A stretch of 64,000 nt of DNA from Parus major (lineage: Eukaryota; Chordata; Aves; Passeriformes; Paridae), in assembly GCF_001522545.3 (NCBI RefSeq), contig NC_031769.1, positions 26,248,100 to 26,312,099 on the forward strand, in the 5' to 3' direction. This document shows, in pieces, positions 24,701 through 38,722 of this stretch. The position numbers and the translations under genes were made by a program. A model generated the notes under the pieces. That model saw only the letters and a list, made by a program, of their open reading frames with translations. It ran no database searches and was not told the DNA's origin. Position 1 is the first letter of the stretch; the number at the start of each line of letters is the position of its first letter.

Positions 24701-26321
24701 AAGCCTGTAGGCTGACAGACTGAGAAGGAGTTACAAAGCAGCCTCCTTGCCAGTGTACAGCAAGGGAGATGGTTAAAAGATGTTGAGGTAGACAGTGTTG
24801 TGGTATTTCTCATTACTAAAGGTCACTGCTATGCTAGTTCATCACCATTTTTTGGAGAGAACTGCAGAAGGTTGTGTCAGGGAAAGAAAAGTATTATACA
24901 GGAGACAAGAAATACTGCAACACATTAGGCAGACAAAGAAAGCACTTAGTGCTTTCAGAGGAGTTGCTGGATATAACCTGGGGCAGAGTCTGCTCTATCT
25001 GCATATCACTTCTCAGTACCCAGTGCACTAAGTGGTGGTCTTACAGGGCTGTAAATCCAGGGTATCTCTGCTGAAGACAACTGTCCTGAAACAAATCAAG
25101 GCAACCCAGATTGATGGTGCTGTAAATGAAATCAAACTCTGATCTTAAGTACTTGCTCTGCCTCAGATAACATTTATTTTTTCAAGTCATCCTGATAAAT
25201 AATTTTTCATCACAAAATCCAGCTTCACTGTTTTTGTGGGCTCACAATGCTATGCTCTGACATTGTTTCTTCTGGACTCTCTGCATTTTAAAAGAAAAAG
25301 ACTGTAGCCATTTTTGTAGTACAAGAGTGTCATGCAAAAAGAAGGCAAATTTATCTCCTTTCTGTCATTTCATCAGGGATTCATTCATTTTTTGCTGATA
25401 ACTTATTTAAAAACTTTTTGACATATAGCTGTCTTTAAAAGGCTGACCTATTTCCCACACTTCCCTCTCCAGATAACCTTCCTAGAATCCATCTCATTCC
25501 ATTGTCTCTGAGGATCTCAATTGCAATGCTTGTTGGTCCAGCAAGATAACGAAGGCAGCAAATGCAGCACTGCAAGCGTACTGCTGCTGTCAGTAGTGCA
25601 GAGAGCTGAGCAGACAAAAAGCAAAATGAAATGTAACCTTTTACTCTTTAAATATAACTTTTGAAACTAAGTTTTAGATCACTTAAATTCTGTCACTGTA
25701 AACAAAAATTATTGACCTATTTGCCAGATATGGTGGTAAGTTAAGTAGAGCAACAGCATCTCTTATTTTGGCAGGAGCAGTAACAGGTAGATCCATCAAG
25801 TCACTCCAGGAAACAAGACAGTGGAAAGGATATCTCCACACCTGCTACTTCCATTACTAATGCTCTCAAAATGGTTTCACCAGCTTTCAGTGCTGCCACA
25901 GCTGCTGCTTCATGTGCTGAATGTTTTAGTCTTTGGCAGCAAGGAGCCAGATGACGCTACTTCTGCAATTTATATCCCTTGTGACATATACAATTAATGA
26001 CAGGCCTTCTTTCCTCCCCATTACTTTCGTTGCTCTGAAGGACTACTCCAAATCTGAAGGACCTGTTTCGTGTTTATTGTTATTAATCTGAATCACAGTT
26101 GCTTCAAGACAGGTTAATCAGAATCCTGTTATATTAGGTGTCCCACATAAAGAATTTTATCCCTTTCAGAGATTAAATATGATCCTTGGATTTTGAGCCT
26201 TTTTTTTTAATGTAACTCTCATTTTTTACATACAGATTCTTTCAGCTTTGTCTAAATGCCAGCCATCAGCTTCACTACTGCTTAGCTGCATTCACTGAAT
26301 TGGCCTTGGTGAAAAAGCTGC
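21707..26321. other. Unique noncoding DNA with a pyrimidine-rich tract
   Basis: No gene or transposon was recognised. About 23330-23730 is strongly T/C-rich on the plus strand. This opens 90-115 codon frames on both strands with biased composition (F/L/S/P or K/R/E) that are not credible proteins. An 85-codon frame at 24052-24309 was considered and not called. Confidence 0.55.
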
Positions 26322-26369
26322 TAGATTGCACATCCTTCGGAAGAGTAGATTGCACATCCTTCGGAAGAG
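26322..26369. repeat. 24-bp tandem duplication, two exact copies
   Basis: The unit begins tagattgcacatccttcgga and is 24 bp long. Copies at 26322-26345 and 26346-26369 are identical, followed by tagatt of a partial third. Identity suggests a recent slippage event. The copies lie in unique DNA. Confidence 0.95.
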
Positions 26370-29300
26370 TAGATTTGCTTTTCCTCCCTGTTTATAGAGC
26401 ACCAGGCATATGTGGTATTTCAGGCTGTATCAATTACCATTGCAAAACTCAATTATGTGCTCCTATATAATTAGCTGATGGATGCAGGTCATTACCCTAC
26501 CGTTGATATAATAGCTCCTCTCCACTTCTCTGCTTTGCAGACACACAGGTGGAAAGTGAAAGTAAAGGTTTATCGTGTAGTCCCTAACCCACATGTCCAA
26601 ACATTCTTACTTTGCTATATATTTTCCTGCACCATAGAAATACATTCTTTCTTCATAAAAGCAGTGTTTCTAATTCCACTTTTTTACACTTGCATAAATT
26701 TCAATTCTAGTCTGTTAAATCTGGTTAAGCTAATTCTGAATAGCCAGGAGGGCAGACTTAGTCAAACATCCTAAGTCTCCTTTTACTAGTGTCCTTGATT
26801 ATTAATCATTTAAGAACAGTTTCATGTGTCTCTCTCTGGATACAAAATTCATCCACTGACCACTAGAATAATTTTGTGACCACAGGGTAGGAAGGTAGTT
26901 TTAAGGTGAGTTTTGAGGTGTCCTTCCCAGAGACTAGCTAGGATCTTTATGTACCTAGGGAATATATTCATTTCCGACTTAACAAGCCTGCAGCAGGCCA
27001 TTGCAGTGCCTGAGATACAAACTATGTGCACACTGGAGAGGTTTGAACTCCAAAAAACTCCCCATTTTCTCAGTAGGGAAAGAAAACACACCAGCTATTT
27101 TCTATCTGAGGTATGTAAAAAAATTAAGCTAAAATTACAAAGTTACTTACATAAAGAGTTTAAAATCTAAAATCATAGCATATTGGTCAAATATTAACTA
27201 GAGTGTTTATAATAAAAAATTTGGATGATATGGCTCTCACCGACATACTCATGAGGTCAAATTCTTGTTAATTACATGATTGAACTAGGAAAGTTTGTCT
27301 ACAATCTTAGACACAGAAAATAAAAAATCTAAAGTGCTGATACACAGCACCATTCCAAATCTCACTAATCTTAGAATAAACACAAATTTTAAATACCTTG
27401 CTCTGTATTGCATTAAGAATTACATTTGTATTGTATCAGCTTGACCCTTGCAATATGAATCTTATCTATGCAAAAGGAAATTTTTTTCCTTTGTGTTCAT
27501 TATATCAACATATCAACATGTTCACTATATCAAGAGTATTCTTTCTTTTTATGTGCTTTTTATGTGTAAAATACCAGTTTTCACATATTGAGGGCCTGAG
27601 AATAAAGATAAGCTTTTAAATGGTTTTGTATTTCTCCCACCTACACAATTAGAGAAATGTATTAAAATGTCCTTCAATTAACTAACCTTTTTATAGTTTT
27701 AGCTATATTCTGTATAATCTTAGTAGACTTTTGCTTGGTAGTCACTGGCAGCAAGACAGGTACTTTTTTATAATCTATTTTCAGCAAAATGCACATCAAG
27801 ACTATTTGACTGTGTAGCAGCTGACATGAACTGCAAACAGGCATCCTACTTTTTTTTTAATTATATTTCTGAGAAAACAAATTTATTGAAAAATATATAA
27901 GTTTTAAAAATTTATTTTCTCTGTGGTCTGGGAAGCCTATTTCCTTCCTATTCAGACTGCCTGAGACACCACCTGAATATCTGATGCAAATTTGTGTACA
28001 CCTTCAGAGTAGAATTTAATCTTACTGTAGTTTGAATGTAATAAACAGGGAATATAAATATTTTTGATCAATCACATTACTCAGTATAACTTCAGAAGTT
28101 CAGTTGAACTAGGAGACTTTTTTTATTATTGTATAAAAGTCTTTTTCAAGTTTTTCTCATTTCTATTTATCACCAAATGTGGGCGGGAAATGACACTTGC
28201 AAAACAAGTTGATGGAATAATTTCCTAAGTGAGATTTAATAAGTCTATCTTTATATAAGATAATTACAGTTAAATATGAAGATCAAATTTGAAATTTTAC
28301 ACTCCCTCTATAAGCAGCTAGACAGATAAGATGAAGCTTTCTCAGCAAGCAGATTTAGGTTACAGTTGGTGAGTGGCCTGCAGTACAGATTCCACCTTCC
28401 ACCACCTTCTTCTACAACTATAATAATGAAAGTGCTAAATAAAAATTTTCCCATTTTCCCAATGATATAACCTTTGAAAAATTAATTCCTCATATTTCAG
28501 GGTCTACACCTGTACATACAGGGTATTTTTAGAAACCTTAAGAAAAGAAGGATAAAAGAATGTTATTGCATTTTCAAGTTAGATAAGGGATTGCATAAGG
28601 AAAACAGAACCAGGCTTTCCTAGAGATGCACAGTGACAGGAAGGGAGTTAACAGAAACAAGTTATGACAAGGAAAATTATGGTTAGGTTTAAGAGTAAAT
28701 TGTTAATTATAAAGGTTCTTAAATATCGAAACAGGTACTCAGAAGATGATAAAGCCTTGTTTTGTGTGAAGGAGTCAGACTCAATGGCTTCCATATTCCT
28801 GATTCTTGACACTTGATCCTCTGATTTTACTTGTTCTCTTAAAAAGGAAAATATCTTCCTATCATAATTCTTAGTATTTGCATGAATGAATATTGATTCT
28901 CAATTAGACCTGAGACATAAGCACTGAATCTTTATTCCTTACTATGGGCTCCTTTGACAAAATCTCTGTAGTCTCACATCCTACACATATACAGCAAGGG
29001 GCAATGTTGGTCCTGTGATTGAAGGTAACTATGAAAATTTTACATGATATATTACCAGAACAGACAGAAGTGGAAAGAGTAGAAGTATCTATATGGATAA
29101 GATTCTAGATATTTAACTATATATACCATAACTTCTGCTCTGCTTGTTACAATGCTGGCTCAATGGCTATAATTCTTGTCTCTATTCAGAAGTTTATTTA
29201 AAATCTAACTTTATTCAGATTTGGAGCCTGCATTCAAGCTTTATGTGCTTAAGAATGTATTTTTTAATTAAAGTTCTTCGTAATTTAATTTCAAAGACTA

Positions 29301-32300
29301 ATAATACATCTTCCTTTGTAAGACAAGGTTTTTCCCATCCACAAACTCCTCATCAAAGGAAGTCTGTTCATGACATATTATCTCAACTGGTCCCTGTCCT
29401 ACTAACAGCTGCACAAACAGAACCCTTTAACCACAGTGAATGTGTGGGGATCTACATTATTGGGCAGAGTTTACAGGTCCTAGTCCAGAAATCAGTTACT
29501 TATGCAAGATTAAGTGTGTTTCTGCATTAGGCACTGGATTTTGGCCAGCCCAGCTCGCTTGTACATTATCAAAGTCCGTGTATTTTTGAGCATTTTCCTG
29601 ACCTTCCCTTGCCTCCCACTCCCAAGTAGCAATGGTATCAGCACCTGCTTCTTATAGCTAGAGTGTCTGAAACCTGAATTGTGTTTATTAGGCATAGCAT
29701 ATACTTTACTAGCTCTCAAATGAGAATCCTAATTTCAATACAAGTATCCAGAGGCCTGAAACGGAGCATGAAAACTGAACATTTTTTTTATGATAAAAAT
29801 ATCCATTTACACCCTTAAGCAAATCTGGTAATTTTTACTCCTTTGGAATCACACTTTCATATTTGCCTCTATATATTTGAAATTTTTAATAATTTCTAAA
29901 AGTTACCAGGAAGGATATAAAATGTGTAGGTATGAAAACAAATTTGGGAAGAAAATAGATTGGATTTCCATTGGTAGAAGTTAGATAATACAAATACCAG
30001 TTTGTGAATCATACAAAACCATGGTCTTGCTGCAAGAGCTGGCCTTGTCCGGCCATGTGAGGTTACATGTTTAATTTTTTAAGGCAGAAGCACATCTCTG
30101 CCAACTGGTGTTCTGTTTTTACAATTAACCTGAGGGTTATTTCAGCATAAAGATCTCTATTTTTATGCATTCACAATGTGAAGTTTCCTGATACGTCTAC
30201 CTAAGAGGGTCAAGTTTACAAAACTGCTTGAGCCACCATTTTTCTTTCTTTCAGAATGTACTGCAATTGCAAATTCCCATAGAAAAGAAATTCTACCGCC
30301 TGGATAAAACTCATGTAAACTCAATTGTCCACAAATTGTGAAAAATGCTCCAGGACCAACCCTACAATGCTCAGTTGGTGGGATTCAGAGTGAACCCCTG
30401 CTTATTCCAGAGTTGTCTTTGGAAAGGCTTCCTTCATCCTCCTTTGCAACAGATGTAATTGGCGGTTGCCAAAATTTGGGTTTTGGCTGAGATGAGCCAC
30501 AACACCTATAGTTCCTGTCAAACATAGATAGCTGTTTGTTGAAGGTCTGCAAGTTGGTGCATATGTAAAATAAAAACCAGAAAAATAGAGCAGTATCAAA
30601 TCAATTTTATTTGTTTCTACTAAGAACTACATTAAGTAGAACAAGAGAATTTTAATTCTCCTGAAGTGATTCATTTTAAAAAATATTAATGGCTTTTATT
30701 GTTTCTTTTCCAGATATATAAACCAGTACATAATAAAATAATCAACACAACCTGATAAGTTTCTTTTTTCTACCTCAGCATAGACTTGAGTCATTGCTTG
30801 GATCTTTAATAAATGTTAATAAGCACATAATCAGTGTTATTAGATTAACAGATTCCAAATTTCACTATAATGAAAGGTCTATTGACAAGGGAAGAAAAAA
30901 ATAGGATACTGCTCTGAAAAATTAAAAAAAAAAAAATTAAAAAAAAAAAAAGTAAAGAAACAATTCAGCTAGGAAAATGTGTCTGATTGATCCTGACTTT
31001 TAATTCTCTTCTCAAAAAGAAAACTACATTGAGGCATGCCTATCACAGTTGAACTTAGACTAACCACAAAGTTATTGTGTTTTTAAAAGTATTGGAATTA
31101 CGTGGGCTTCTAACGAAGTTGAGACATTTCCCTTTCCAGAGCAATGACAGGCATAAATAGCACGAAAGAATCAAGGAGACGAGAGGAAAAGAAGTGAAGG
31201 AAGTAACAGGGGAAACATTTGTTGGAAAAAGCATCCATGGAAAAACATTTTCAATATATTCATCTATTGTTTGAAGTAGAGTTCAAGGGCTGATTGTGTG
31301 CAGGTAAGAAGGGGTAGATGACAGCAAAGGAAATTTGTCTGTAAAAGCATGTGATAGATGTTGCAGTGGCAAAATCAAGCACTTACAAATACAAAATGAG
31401 AGAACTCAACAATCTATGCATGCCTAGATTTTTTCCCTAGAGTATATGCATTATAATATCTAATCACACATTGTATTTTTTTCTTCACGAGACCCCTACC
31501 CCATTGAGTGAACAGAATGGATGGTGATCAATTAAAAAAGAACAGCTATTCAATGTTTTGTTTTATCCTCATTGTTCATTTTGTGGAGTTATGCCTTATC
31601 TACCGCACGTTATACAGAGGCTGCAATGAAGACAGAATTATTAATTTCCTCATGGGCTTTTCTCTGGCAGTCAGCTCCGTGATGCTCCACAAGCATTAAT
31701 TTATCTTCACAAAGTGCAATGTGATGTGAGAGGTTACTGTTATCCCCACAAAGCAAGCTGAACAGCGAGACAGCAGGAGTCTGTTTGTTTACAGTACGCA
31801 GTTGAGGGTTTAGCAACTGATTTCTCAAATTACATAAAGCAACACTCTGCATGTTCAAGAAAAGATTCACATAGACTTCAGTTGTATCTCAGACTAGCCA
31901 GAATGCAAACCAACAGAAATCAGAGAAAGAGACACCAGTGCCTAGCTGCTTCTATGGCAGCACAAAACTGGACCTCTACAAGCAGGAACAAAATCCAAAT
32001 ATTTGTTTTGTTCACATCCCAAACAGCACCAAAAAATGGATCATATGGAAAGCACCCCAGATTCACATTCCCAGCAGGTTGAGATAATGCTCTGAATAAA
32101 GCACAGGCTCCTATGGTGGATGACCTAAGTGGCCATTGAATCAAAGTTTATATGAATTTATGAGAGAATTTGGAGCTGAAGTTAGAGGGTAATATATAAT
32201 TTCATGACTTTATAAGGCCTGGTTTTGCAAATACAGCAGTGCTTTATAGTAGGACAAATAGATGTTTCTATGGTAGCTTCTGCACTTTAAATAATTTTGA

Positions 32301-35300
32301 AAGGAAGCAAACAGAAGCTCTTCTACATGATGATGCCACATTGTCCTTTCACAGATCTGGGAGATCTACATGGTCTTTGGCCAGTTCCACTCACGGTACA
32401 GGTACTCTCAGCAGAGGGATATTGAAGAAGCCAGTATTAAGGGAATGAGTCAGACTTACCCTGCTTATCACAGACCTGAAGTCTGCCAATCTTACTGCCT
32501 TAGCCATCCAATAACAATGGATTGCATACCCTCATAAATGTATTGAATTATCGTCACACTGAATCAGTGACTTCCTTTTTTGGTTTGGTCACAACCTGAT
32601 CCAGGATAACCTGAAGACCATACATGACACAGACTTCAGGTCTGGGCAGCCCTAGCTCAGAACTCCTTAGAATGTCAGCCTTAAATCCTGCTTAATCCCT
32701 TCAACCTTGAACTGGAAAATTATTATTTCTGCTGTGATTATCAGATGTTCTGAAGGGTTGGACTAGACTCATTAAGAAAAGAACCCTCATAGACTTGGTA
32801 GACTTGAATTTTCATATTTCTTTGTGGGCTGCTTACCACTGTGCAAACCAGGGCCTTGTCTTATAATAATTAATATTATTATCACATTTCATGTAAATTA
32901 GAACCTATCAATAGTGAAAATTTAATTTAAATTATTAAAGTCTGATGAAAAATTACAGCTGGAAATATCTTTTTATGAGAAAATCATGCAGCTCTAACAT
33001 TAGATATTGCTGCTTATCCTGATTTTAATACACTTTCAACAGTAATTGATAGCAGACATTAATCAAATTTTAAATACAATAAGCAAAAGTGAGGTGATAG
33101 TTCCAGAAAACTTCTGGAAGATATTGTTCAAATGCCCTCTGTAGCATAAACACAGATTATTCTAGATTGTGAAAGTATAGTTTTAGTATAACCTGGATGC
33201 TACATATTTTTTGCAATCAAAGAGAAAAATTATCAATATTGTAGTGGCAAATTTGTATTCTCTTTGTCCTAATACCATTTTAAAGGAAAGTTTTTGCTAC
33301 TCTCTCTGTGAAGTAAGGAGGATCAGCCAGATCTGCACAAACACAATTTTAGAAGAGTTCTCTAATGACCAGGATATACGAGTGTGAAATTATTTCATAG
33401 TCAGCTCTCCCCTTCCACTTCTCCAAAACACATGAAAAAAAAAAAGCCATAAAAAATGTATTCAAAAGTGGAGTTCTATAATCAAGATCACAGAAAAAGT
33501 AAATAAAACTACAGGTAAGAGTTGGCAAACTGAACTACAAAACCACTATAAACAACTGCAGAAGATATCTAGTCTTTGACGTGGAACACTATTAGACTGT
33601 CCTCTTTCACTTCTCCTTATCTAAGGATGCACATTATCTAAACTCTACATTTTTAGGGAGCAGTACTTTTAAAAGTATCCTAGTTGGGCTGATGATTATA
33701 TACGAGAAGATAGATAAAATCTTGCATTTACTGCACTTGTGAAGCAAACTAATCCAGAGTCATGTCTAACCTTACCTAGCATGCAGATGGGTAATGTGGG
33801 TGTAAGATTTTTTTCTCATTCTGTCTTCTCCTCTAATAAAAATTTTGAGTGTGAATATTATGAAGCTGAAAATATGCATAAAAGTTGAATATGGTGTTAA
33901 GGACCCTTTTTATCTTTTAATGAGTGTGAATCTATATGTTGTTTTCCAGATGAAAAAGGGAGAAAACAAACAAACAACTTATCAATACTTTCACAATTAT
34001 TTAAAGAGAAGGAAGGACCACAATACATTCAGTGGGTGTTTTCAAAGTAAATCAGTAATAAAATCAGACCAATAATTTTATACTGTTCTCAAATGATCAT
34101 TTTTAATTGAATTCCACTGTAAAAGATCATGCATTCATCTACCTTTCCTTCTGCCTACCTTCTACTCTGAATAGCAACTAAGCTGAGTATCAATGTATTT
34201 CTAATCACATCCCAAACTGACCAAAGTTTCCCATTTCAAAAACATCTGGGTGAAATTTAGTATAAAAAGCAGGACATGACAGCCAGGTATATTTATAGCA
34301 GCTTTTCTTTGGATGAGTTACTTTCAGATGAATGCATCCTGTGCTTGTGTCTTTCATTGACTTTCTTATATATACAAATGAGAAAAGAAGAGTTTAAAAG
34401 ACTTCTTATAATTTCTCAAGTACATTGCAATGTTGAAAAAGCAAGTCATAATTGGCTTACATGTAATTAAAGAGATTTTTGGACTTGAAACTCACAGTGA
34501 GAAAGTAGAGATTTAGCTCAATTCTCTCCTCTAGCACTGGTGAATGCCCCAGGAGACCTCCCCTTCAGTGTGGGGTCAAAAGTAACAATTGTAACTCATT
34601 CACTTAAAACTCTCCTATTTCTCACTGTAGACCACTGATCTTCAAACATTCCAGGGGAAAGTCCTCACTGAAGATCTAGTCTCTGAAATAACTGCTTTCC
34701 ACAAAAAGAGCACCCAGAAACACTGTGTAAGTGATTTATTTCATTACAGAAAATACATAACAGAATCCTCAGTATTATGAATACTTTAATATGTCCTATA
34801 ACATTTTACAAAACTTTTCTACACTTTTGAACAGAAAATAATGTATATTTTATAATTTTTAAGATAAACTCATAACATTCTTGCACAACTCCTCTTCCTC
34901 ACTAAGCTTTGCAAACCAAGTTGTTCCTTTTTAATGGGACTTCAAGTACCTTGCTAAGAAATGCTCTTTTCTGCACTATATCAACATGACATTTCTAATA
35001 GAAAATGTTGACAATCTTGTCAAACATTCTACCTCTCTGCAATAGAACATAATACTCTGTCCCTCAGTGGTAGTTGAGATAATACACCAAATCATTTCAA
35101 CTTCACCTGTGTTGCACAAGTACATTATCACTGAATAGAGGTGACACAAATAGGAGTAGACATACACTGATGCACAACTAGAACAAAATATTGGGAAACG
35201 ATACTAAATTCTTCAAACAATGAAGAAGCTGTAGTTTAGGGGTTTGTTTGGGGTTTTTCAGGGGTTATGAGAACAATATATTTTTGTAAAGACTTGTCTC

Positions 35301-36799
35301 AGCCTGTCCTGGATTCTATTTTGTTTCATTTTATGGTCATAACTTAGTCTCAACTGCCTCTTGTATTTCCTTGACTTCAAAAGTTTAATCTTTTCTTTTT
35401 ACTCTTAAAAAGAAGAAACTTAGCAGCAAGTAAAGCTAAAGGAGACCTATTCTTAACCTCAGTATTATACCCTACAAAAGATGCCATGGCAAAAAATCGA
35501 AGTTGCCAAACTAAAGCAGACAGAGCGCAGATTTAGCTTAGAAACCTTCCCGCTGCTTAGTGCAGTGACTAACATCAACGTAGGCAGCAGCCCAGATGTG
35601 TATCATGCACATGCATCATCTTACTGGCTGCTTTCATCAAGATCTACATGAGGTTTGATCTTGACCAGAAATTTTATTTTGGCTGTAAGAAATCTATTTG
35701 CAATTTATATTTTGTTAAAAGCAATTCACCAAATCAAATGCTCGAGCAAAGATCTAATATCAATAAATTAAAAATCAGAACAAAACATAGATTTCTATAT
35801 CAGATCTTCTTTTATGAGCATCTTTAAAGCTCAGAACATCACATTAACTCATTCAATCATCCATGCTATGACACAGCTCTATATTTCCTTCCAGAAAGAT
35901 AGTTTATGGTTTGAGAAACCTTTTCCTTCACAGAATGAACAAGGACACAAGAAACCTAATACATCTCTCATTGAAAAATAGCATTCCTACTAAGAAGATA
36001 AGTGGTGTCATTTTTGAAAACTGATCCATATTTCTCTAGTAAAAAAAATATTTAGTCCTTCAGAAGAAAGGGCCAGGTTTGCTGACAGACTTTGTCCTTC
36101 CTGTCACCAGGTTTTGCTACCCTTTTCTGTGCTGAGTTCCAAGCTGCTGTGACTGTGTGTAGCTGATGTCAAGAAAGTATGGCATGAGCTGTTCCAAAGT
36201 CAACAGGATATCCTAAAGCACCAGAAAAGAGGGAAAGTACATGTAATAAGCATGTTCTGTACTTTCCATGATGACCCTGTGCTGCTGTAATGATGAGTCA
36301 AGACACATGGCAGTTCTAATCAAGTTTTTTGTATTAGACAAGCTTTCCAAATTCAGCTAGGGAACGTTACAAAACTTTCCCAAAAATCTGAATTCCATTC
36401 TGTTATTGGACTTTTTTTCTATGTGGCTTTTAATATATATTAATATGTAAACATTAAACTTTTTGGTTTACCTTGTTTATAATTACTCCTCTTCCTTGTA
36501 TTTTAAACCAATTGTGTAGAATCAAATGAAAAACATACACCTGAAAGTACAACTGCTGTTACTCTGGTGATATCTTGATGAGAATCCAAGACTAATCATC
36601 CGTTCTTATAGAAATAAAGACCTGTGTTTTACAATACTTCCCATTATCACTTTCAGGTGCTTTCATGTTTCTTTTCTTTCCATTGTGACCTTTTTCCTTT
36701 TATTTGGATTAATTTTTTTCTTGTTGCAACATGTAACTGTAGTCTTCGCCCTACCCCAGTGTACATTGGAAATTACTCTTCTCTGAGGACCATCATAGA
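26370..36799. other. Unique AT-rich noncoding DNA (about 10.4 kb)
   Basis: No supported gene, RNA or transposon. A 128-codon frame at 29144-29530 (plus) has no recognisable domain. An A-rich low-complexity run lies at 30917-30952. The stretch 31505-31890 has balanced composition and could be a conserved noncoding element, but conservation cannot be judged from one sequence. Faint CR1-tail-like wording near 28770 and 32757 is too weak to call. Confidence 0.55.
30917..30952. repeat. A-rich low-complexity run
   Basis: Two A-runs interrupted by att, of simple-repeat character. There is no adjoining LINE 3' end or retroposed gene that would make it a poly-A tail. Confidence 0.85.
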
Positions 36800-37472
36800 T
36801 TATGAAAGATTGAAATTATATCCTTCCTTAGCCTTAACCTTTTTATTCAGTTCACTCAGGCCATTTTCAGATGTCCTAGAAGTCTTTGTGGCTCTCCACT
36901 GGATTCACTCCAGTTTACATATTATTTCTCTTTTGCACCAAAAGCTCTGAACTAGACACAATACTCTAGATGAAGTCTTCTAAGTGCCAAGTAGAGGGAA
37001 TAAATGTTTTACTTTATTTTATTCCATTTACTTGGTAATGCAACCCAACATGTGGTTGCTTTTCATCAGCATAACGTGAAACTAGTGACTTATTTTCAAT
37101 TTTTGTCCCCCATGAGCCTTAGGAACTTTTCTGCAGAGATATATTCTATTGAGTCATTGTCACACCTGTGTTAGTGAAAGGGATTTATTTTATCTCAGGC
37201 ACTGGGCTCTTTGATATTTGTCCTTGCTTGACCTTGTACAGTTCCTGCCAGCCCATTCCTCCATCTTGTCAAGGGCCATCTGACAGCTTTCCCTCCAGAG
37301 AATCAATGTCTCCCCTCACTGTGGTGTATCCTGTGGACATGCTGAATTCCCACCCATGATCCAGATCATTGCTGAATGTGTTTGACATTAGTGACCTGGC
37401 GCCATCCTTTGAGGAACCCTCATAAACAGCTGTCAGTCAGACTTTGAATCATCGATCACTGTCTTCTGACTT
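36800..37472 (-). mobile_element. Old CR1 LINE fragment, C-terminal half of reverse transcriptase
   Basis: On the plus strand this follows the reverse complement of an older CR1 ORF2. Matching blocks are tatccttccttagccttaac, gtggctctccactggattca, acaatactctagatgaagtc, cttttctgcagagatat, ccatcttgtcaagggccatc and gatccagatcattgctgaat, the last being the complement of the FINDLDDG segment that follows the reverse transcriptase GVPQG motif. Matching runs out near 37472, at the part of the domain just before GVPQG. Many substitutions and indels show it is much older than the CR1 at 14596-15190. The left end near 36800 is approximate. Confidence 0.85.
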
Positions 37473-38507
37473 AAATAATGTAGGAAATCACCTCATTAGA
37501 GGAGTATTGTTTGAATGGGTCTAGGATTTTCTATGACATGCAGGGAGAAATTTTCAAATTGTGCAAAACTGATTCTAGAATGTTTTAGGGAGATTGTGGT
37601 GAGGTGGAAGTCTCCTTATATGAAGTTTCCTAATGGTGGATATGGGAGGAATCAAGAGGACTGAGAAGGAACAAGCAGGGAAAAAAGGGCTGTATACAAG
37701 CCTGTCAAGGCTTAACAGACTGCCTGTCAGTAAGTTTTTCTTTCTAAACCATGCATTTTTCATATTCCTATTAAATCATGTGTTTAAATATTTTTTACCT
37801 CTGATTGTACTCTATGTTCCAAGTGGGTAAATGTGAATGATAACAAACTTCTAGATGAATGGGGGGAAGAAAAAGTGTCCGGACTACAAGCAACTGAAGT
37901 GGTAATACAAAGCTCAGGGGCTTGTAGATCCAAGTACCAGCAAATAGAAACCAGGGATTTGGGAGTCACCCATTTATCTGGTGGGTATCTCAGGTCACCA
38001 GCTGAAGAGATCTAAACTGTGTAAGTTTGTGTGATGTATAACTACGAACACTTACAGTGGGACTACAGTTTCCAGGGGCACATAGGTCCCAGAGGAGACC
38101 AGGAGACACAGGAATCAGTACACCTGAAGTCTTCAAGACCATATACCACAGTCATACATAGCAGCTGTCTGTATATTTCACTGGACAACTTCAGTGTTAA
38201 TCCATCAGAGGGGAGGACAGGGATCATGCCTTCCATGGTGTTCAGGTTCATGTGATTGCTGCGTGCATTTATGTGTATGCTGGTGAAAGCAGTGTTCAGG
38301 CTCTTCAATGAACAACCATGTTCAATGTTCATGTTATGCTGCATGGCTGCTGTGTGCATGTGTTGGATGTGTGGATTGTACATGCATTTGGAGGACACAT
38401 ACTCAGCCTTGCTACTAGCTGGCCATGGAGCTACTGTTGACACAGAACTGCTGCAGCCTCACATCTGTCAGGCTGTATGATTCAGCAGCTTTCTACAGCA
38501 TTAGGGT
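37473..38507. other. Unidentified DNA between two CR1 fragments
   Basis: About 1035 bp that I cannot match. It sits between the two halves of an old minus-strand CR1 reverse transcriptase, where only about 345 bp of CR1 would be expected. Overlapping short frames on both strands (for example 38063-38443 minus, 126 codons) have no recognisable domain. Moderate GC content and few stops in 37830-38510 would fit a decayed LTR, but I cannot name one or see clear ends. Confidence 0.6.
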
Positions 38508-38722
38508 TTGGCTGATCAGTCTTTGTCCCCTCCATCATCTCCCTTGCCTTTCATGATATGAAACTCACGTTTTCCAATTATTTGGGAACCCTCTGAATGT
38601 TCCTGACCCTTCAAAGTCACAAGAGGGGCCTCCCAATGACATCAGGCAGCCCTACCAGCCCACTCCAGGGCATGCAGTCTGATCCCAGGGACTTGTATTC
38701 ATGCAGTTAAACATGACACCTG
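38508..38722 (-). mobile_element. Old CR1 LINE fragment, N-terminal reverse transcriptase
   Basis: Read on the minus strand, acaagtccctgggatcagac matches the CR1 block encoding HKSMGPD. It is followed by a decayed ADV..PLS segment, then tttgaagggtcaggaacatt and gaggg.tcccaaataattggaaaa (the FE.SW...GEVP.DWKK segment), then the GKK..DPGNYRPVS equivalent ending at about 38508. It has the same strand, similar decay and consistent order relative to 36800-37472, so both probably belong to one element. Confidence 0.8.

Noticed and set aside
28765..28800. CR1-tail-like words (gtcagactcaatgg)
   Set aside because: Too short and without the terminal octamer repeats.
29144..29530. 128-codon plus-strand open frame
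   Set aside because: No domain, no start context or splice support. Length is compatible with chance in 64 kb of six-frame sequence.
30917..30952. A-rich run as a retroposed gene poly-A tail
   Set aside because: No upstream processed-gene sequence and no target-site duplication seen.
32750..32810. CR1-tail-like words (gggttggactagac)
   Set aside because: Only about 14 bases match, and the following sequence diverges from any CR1 3' end.
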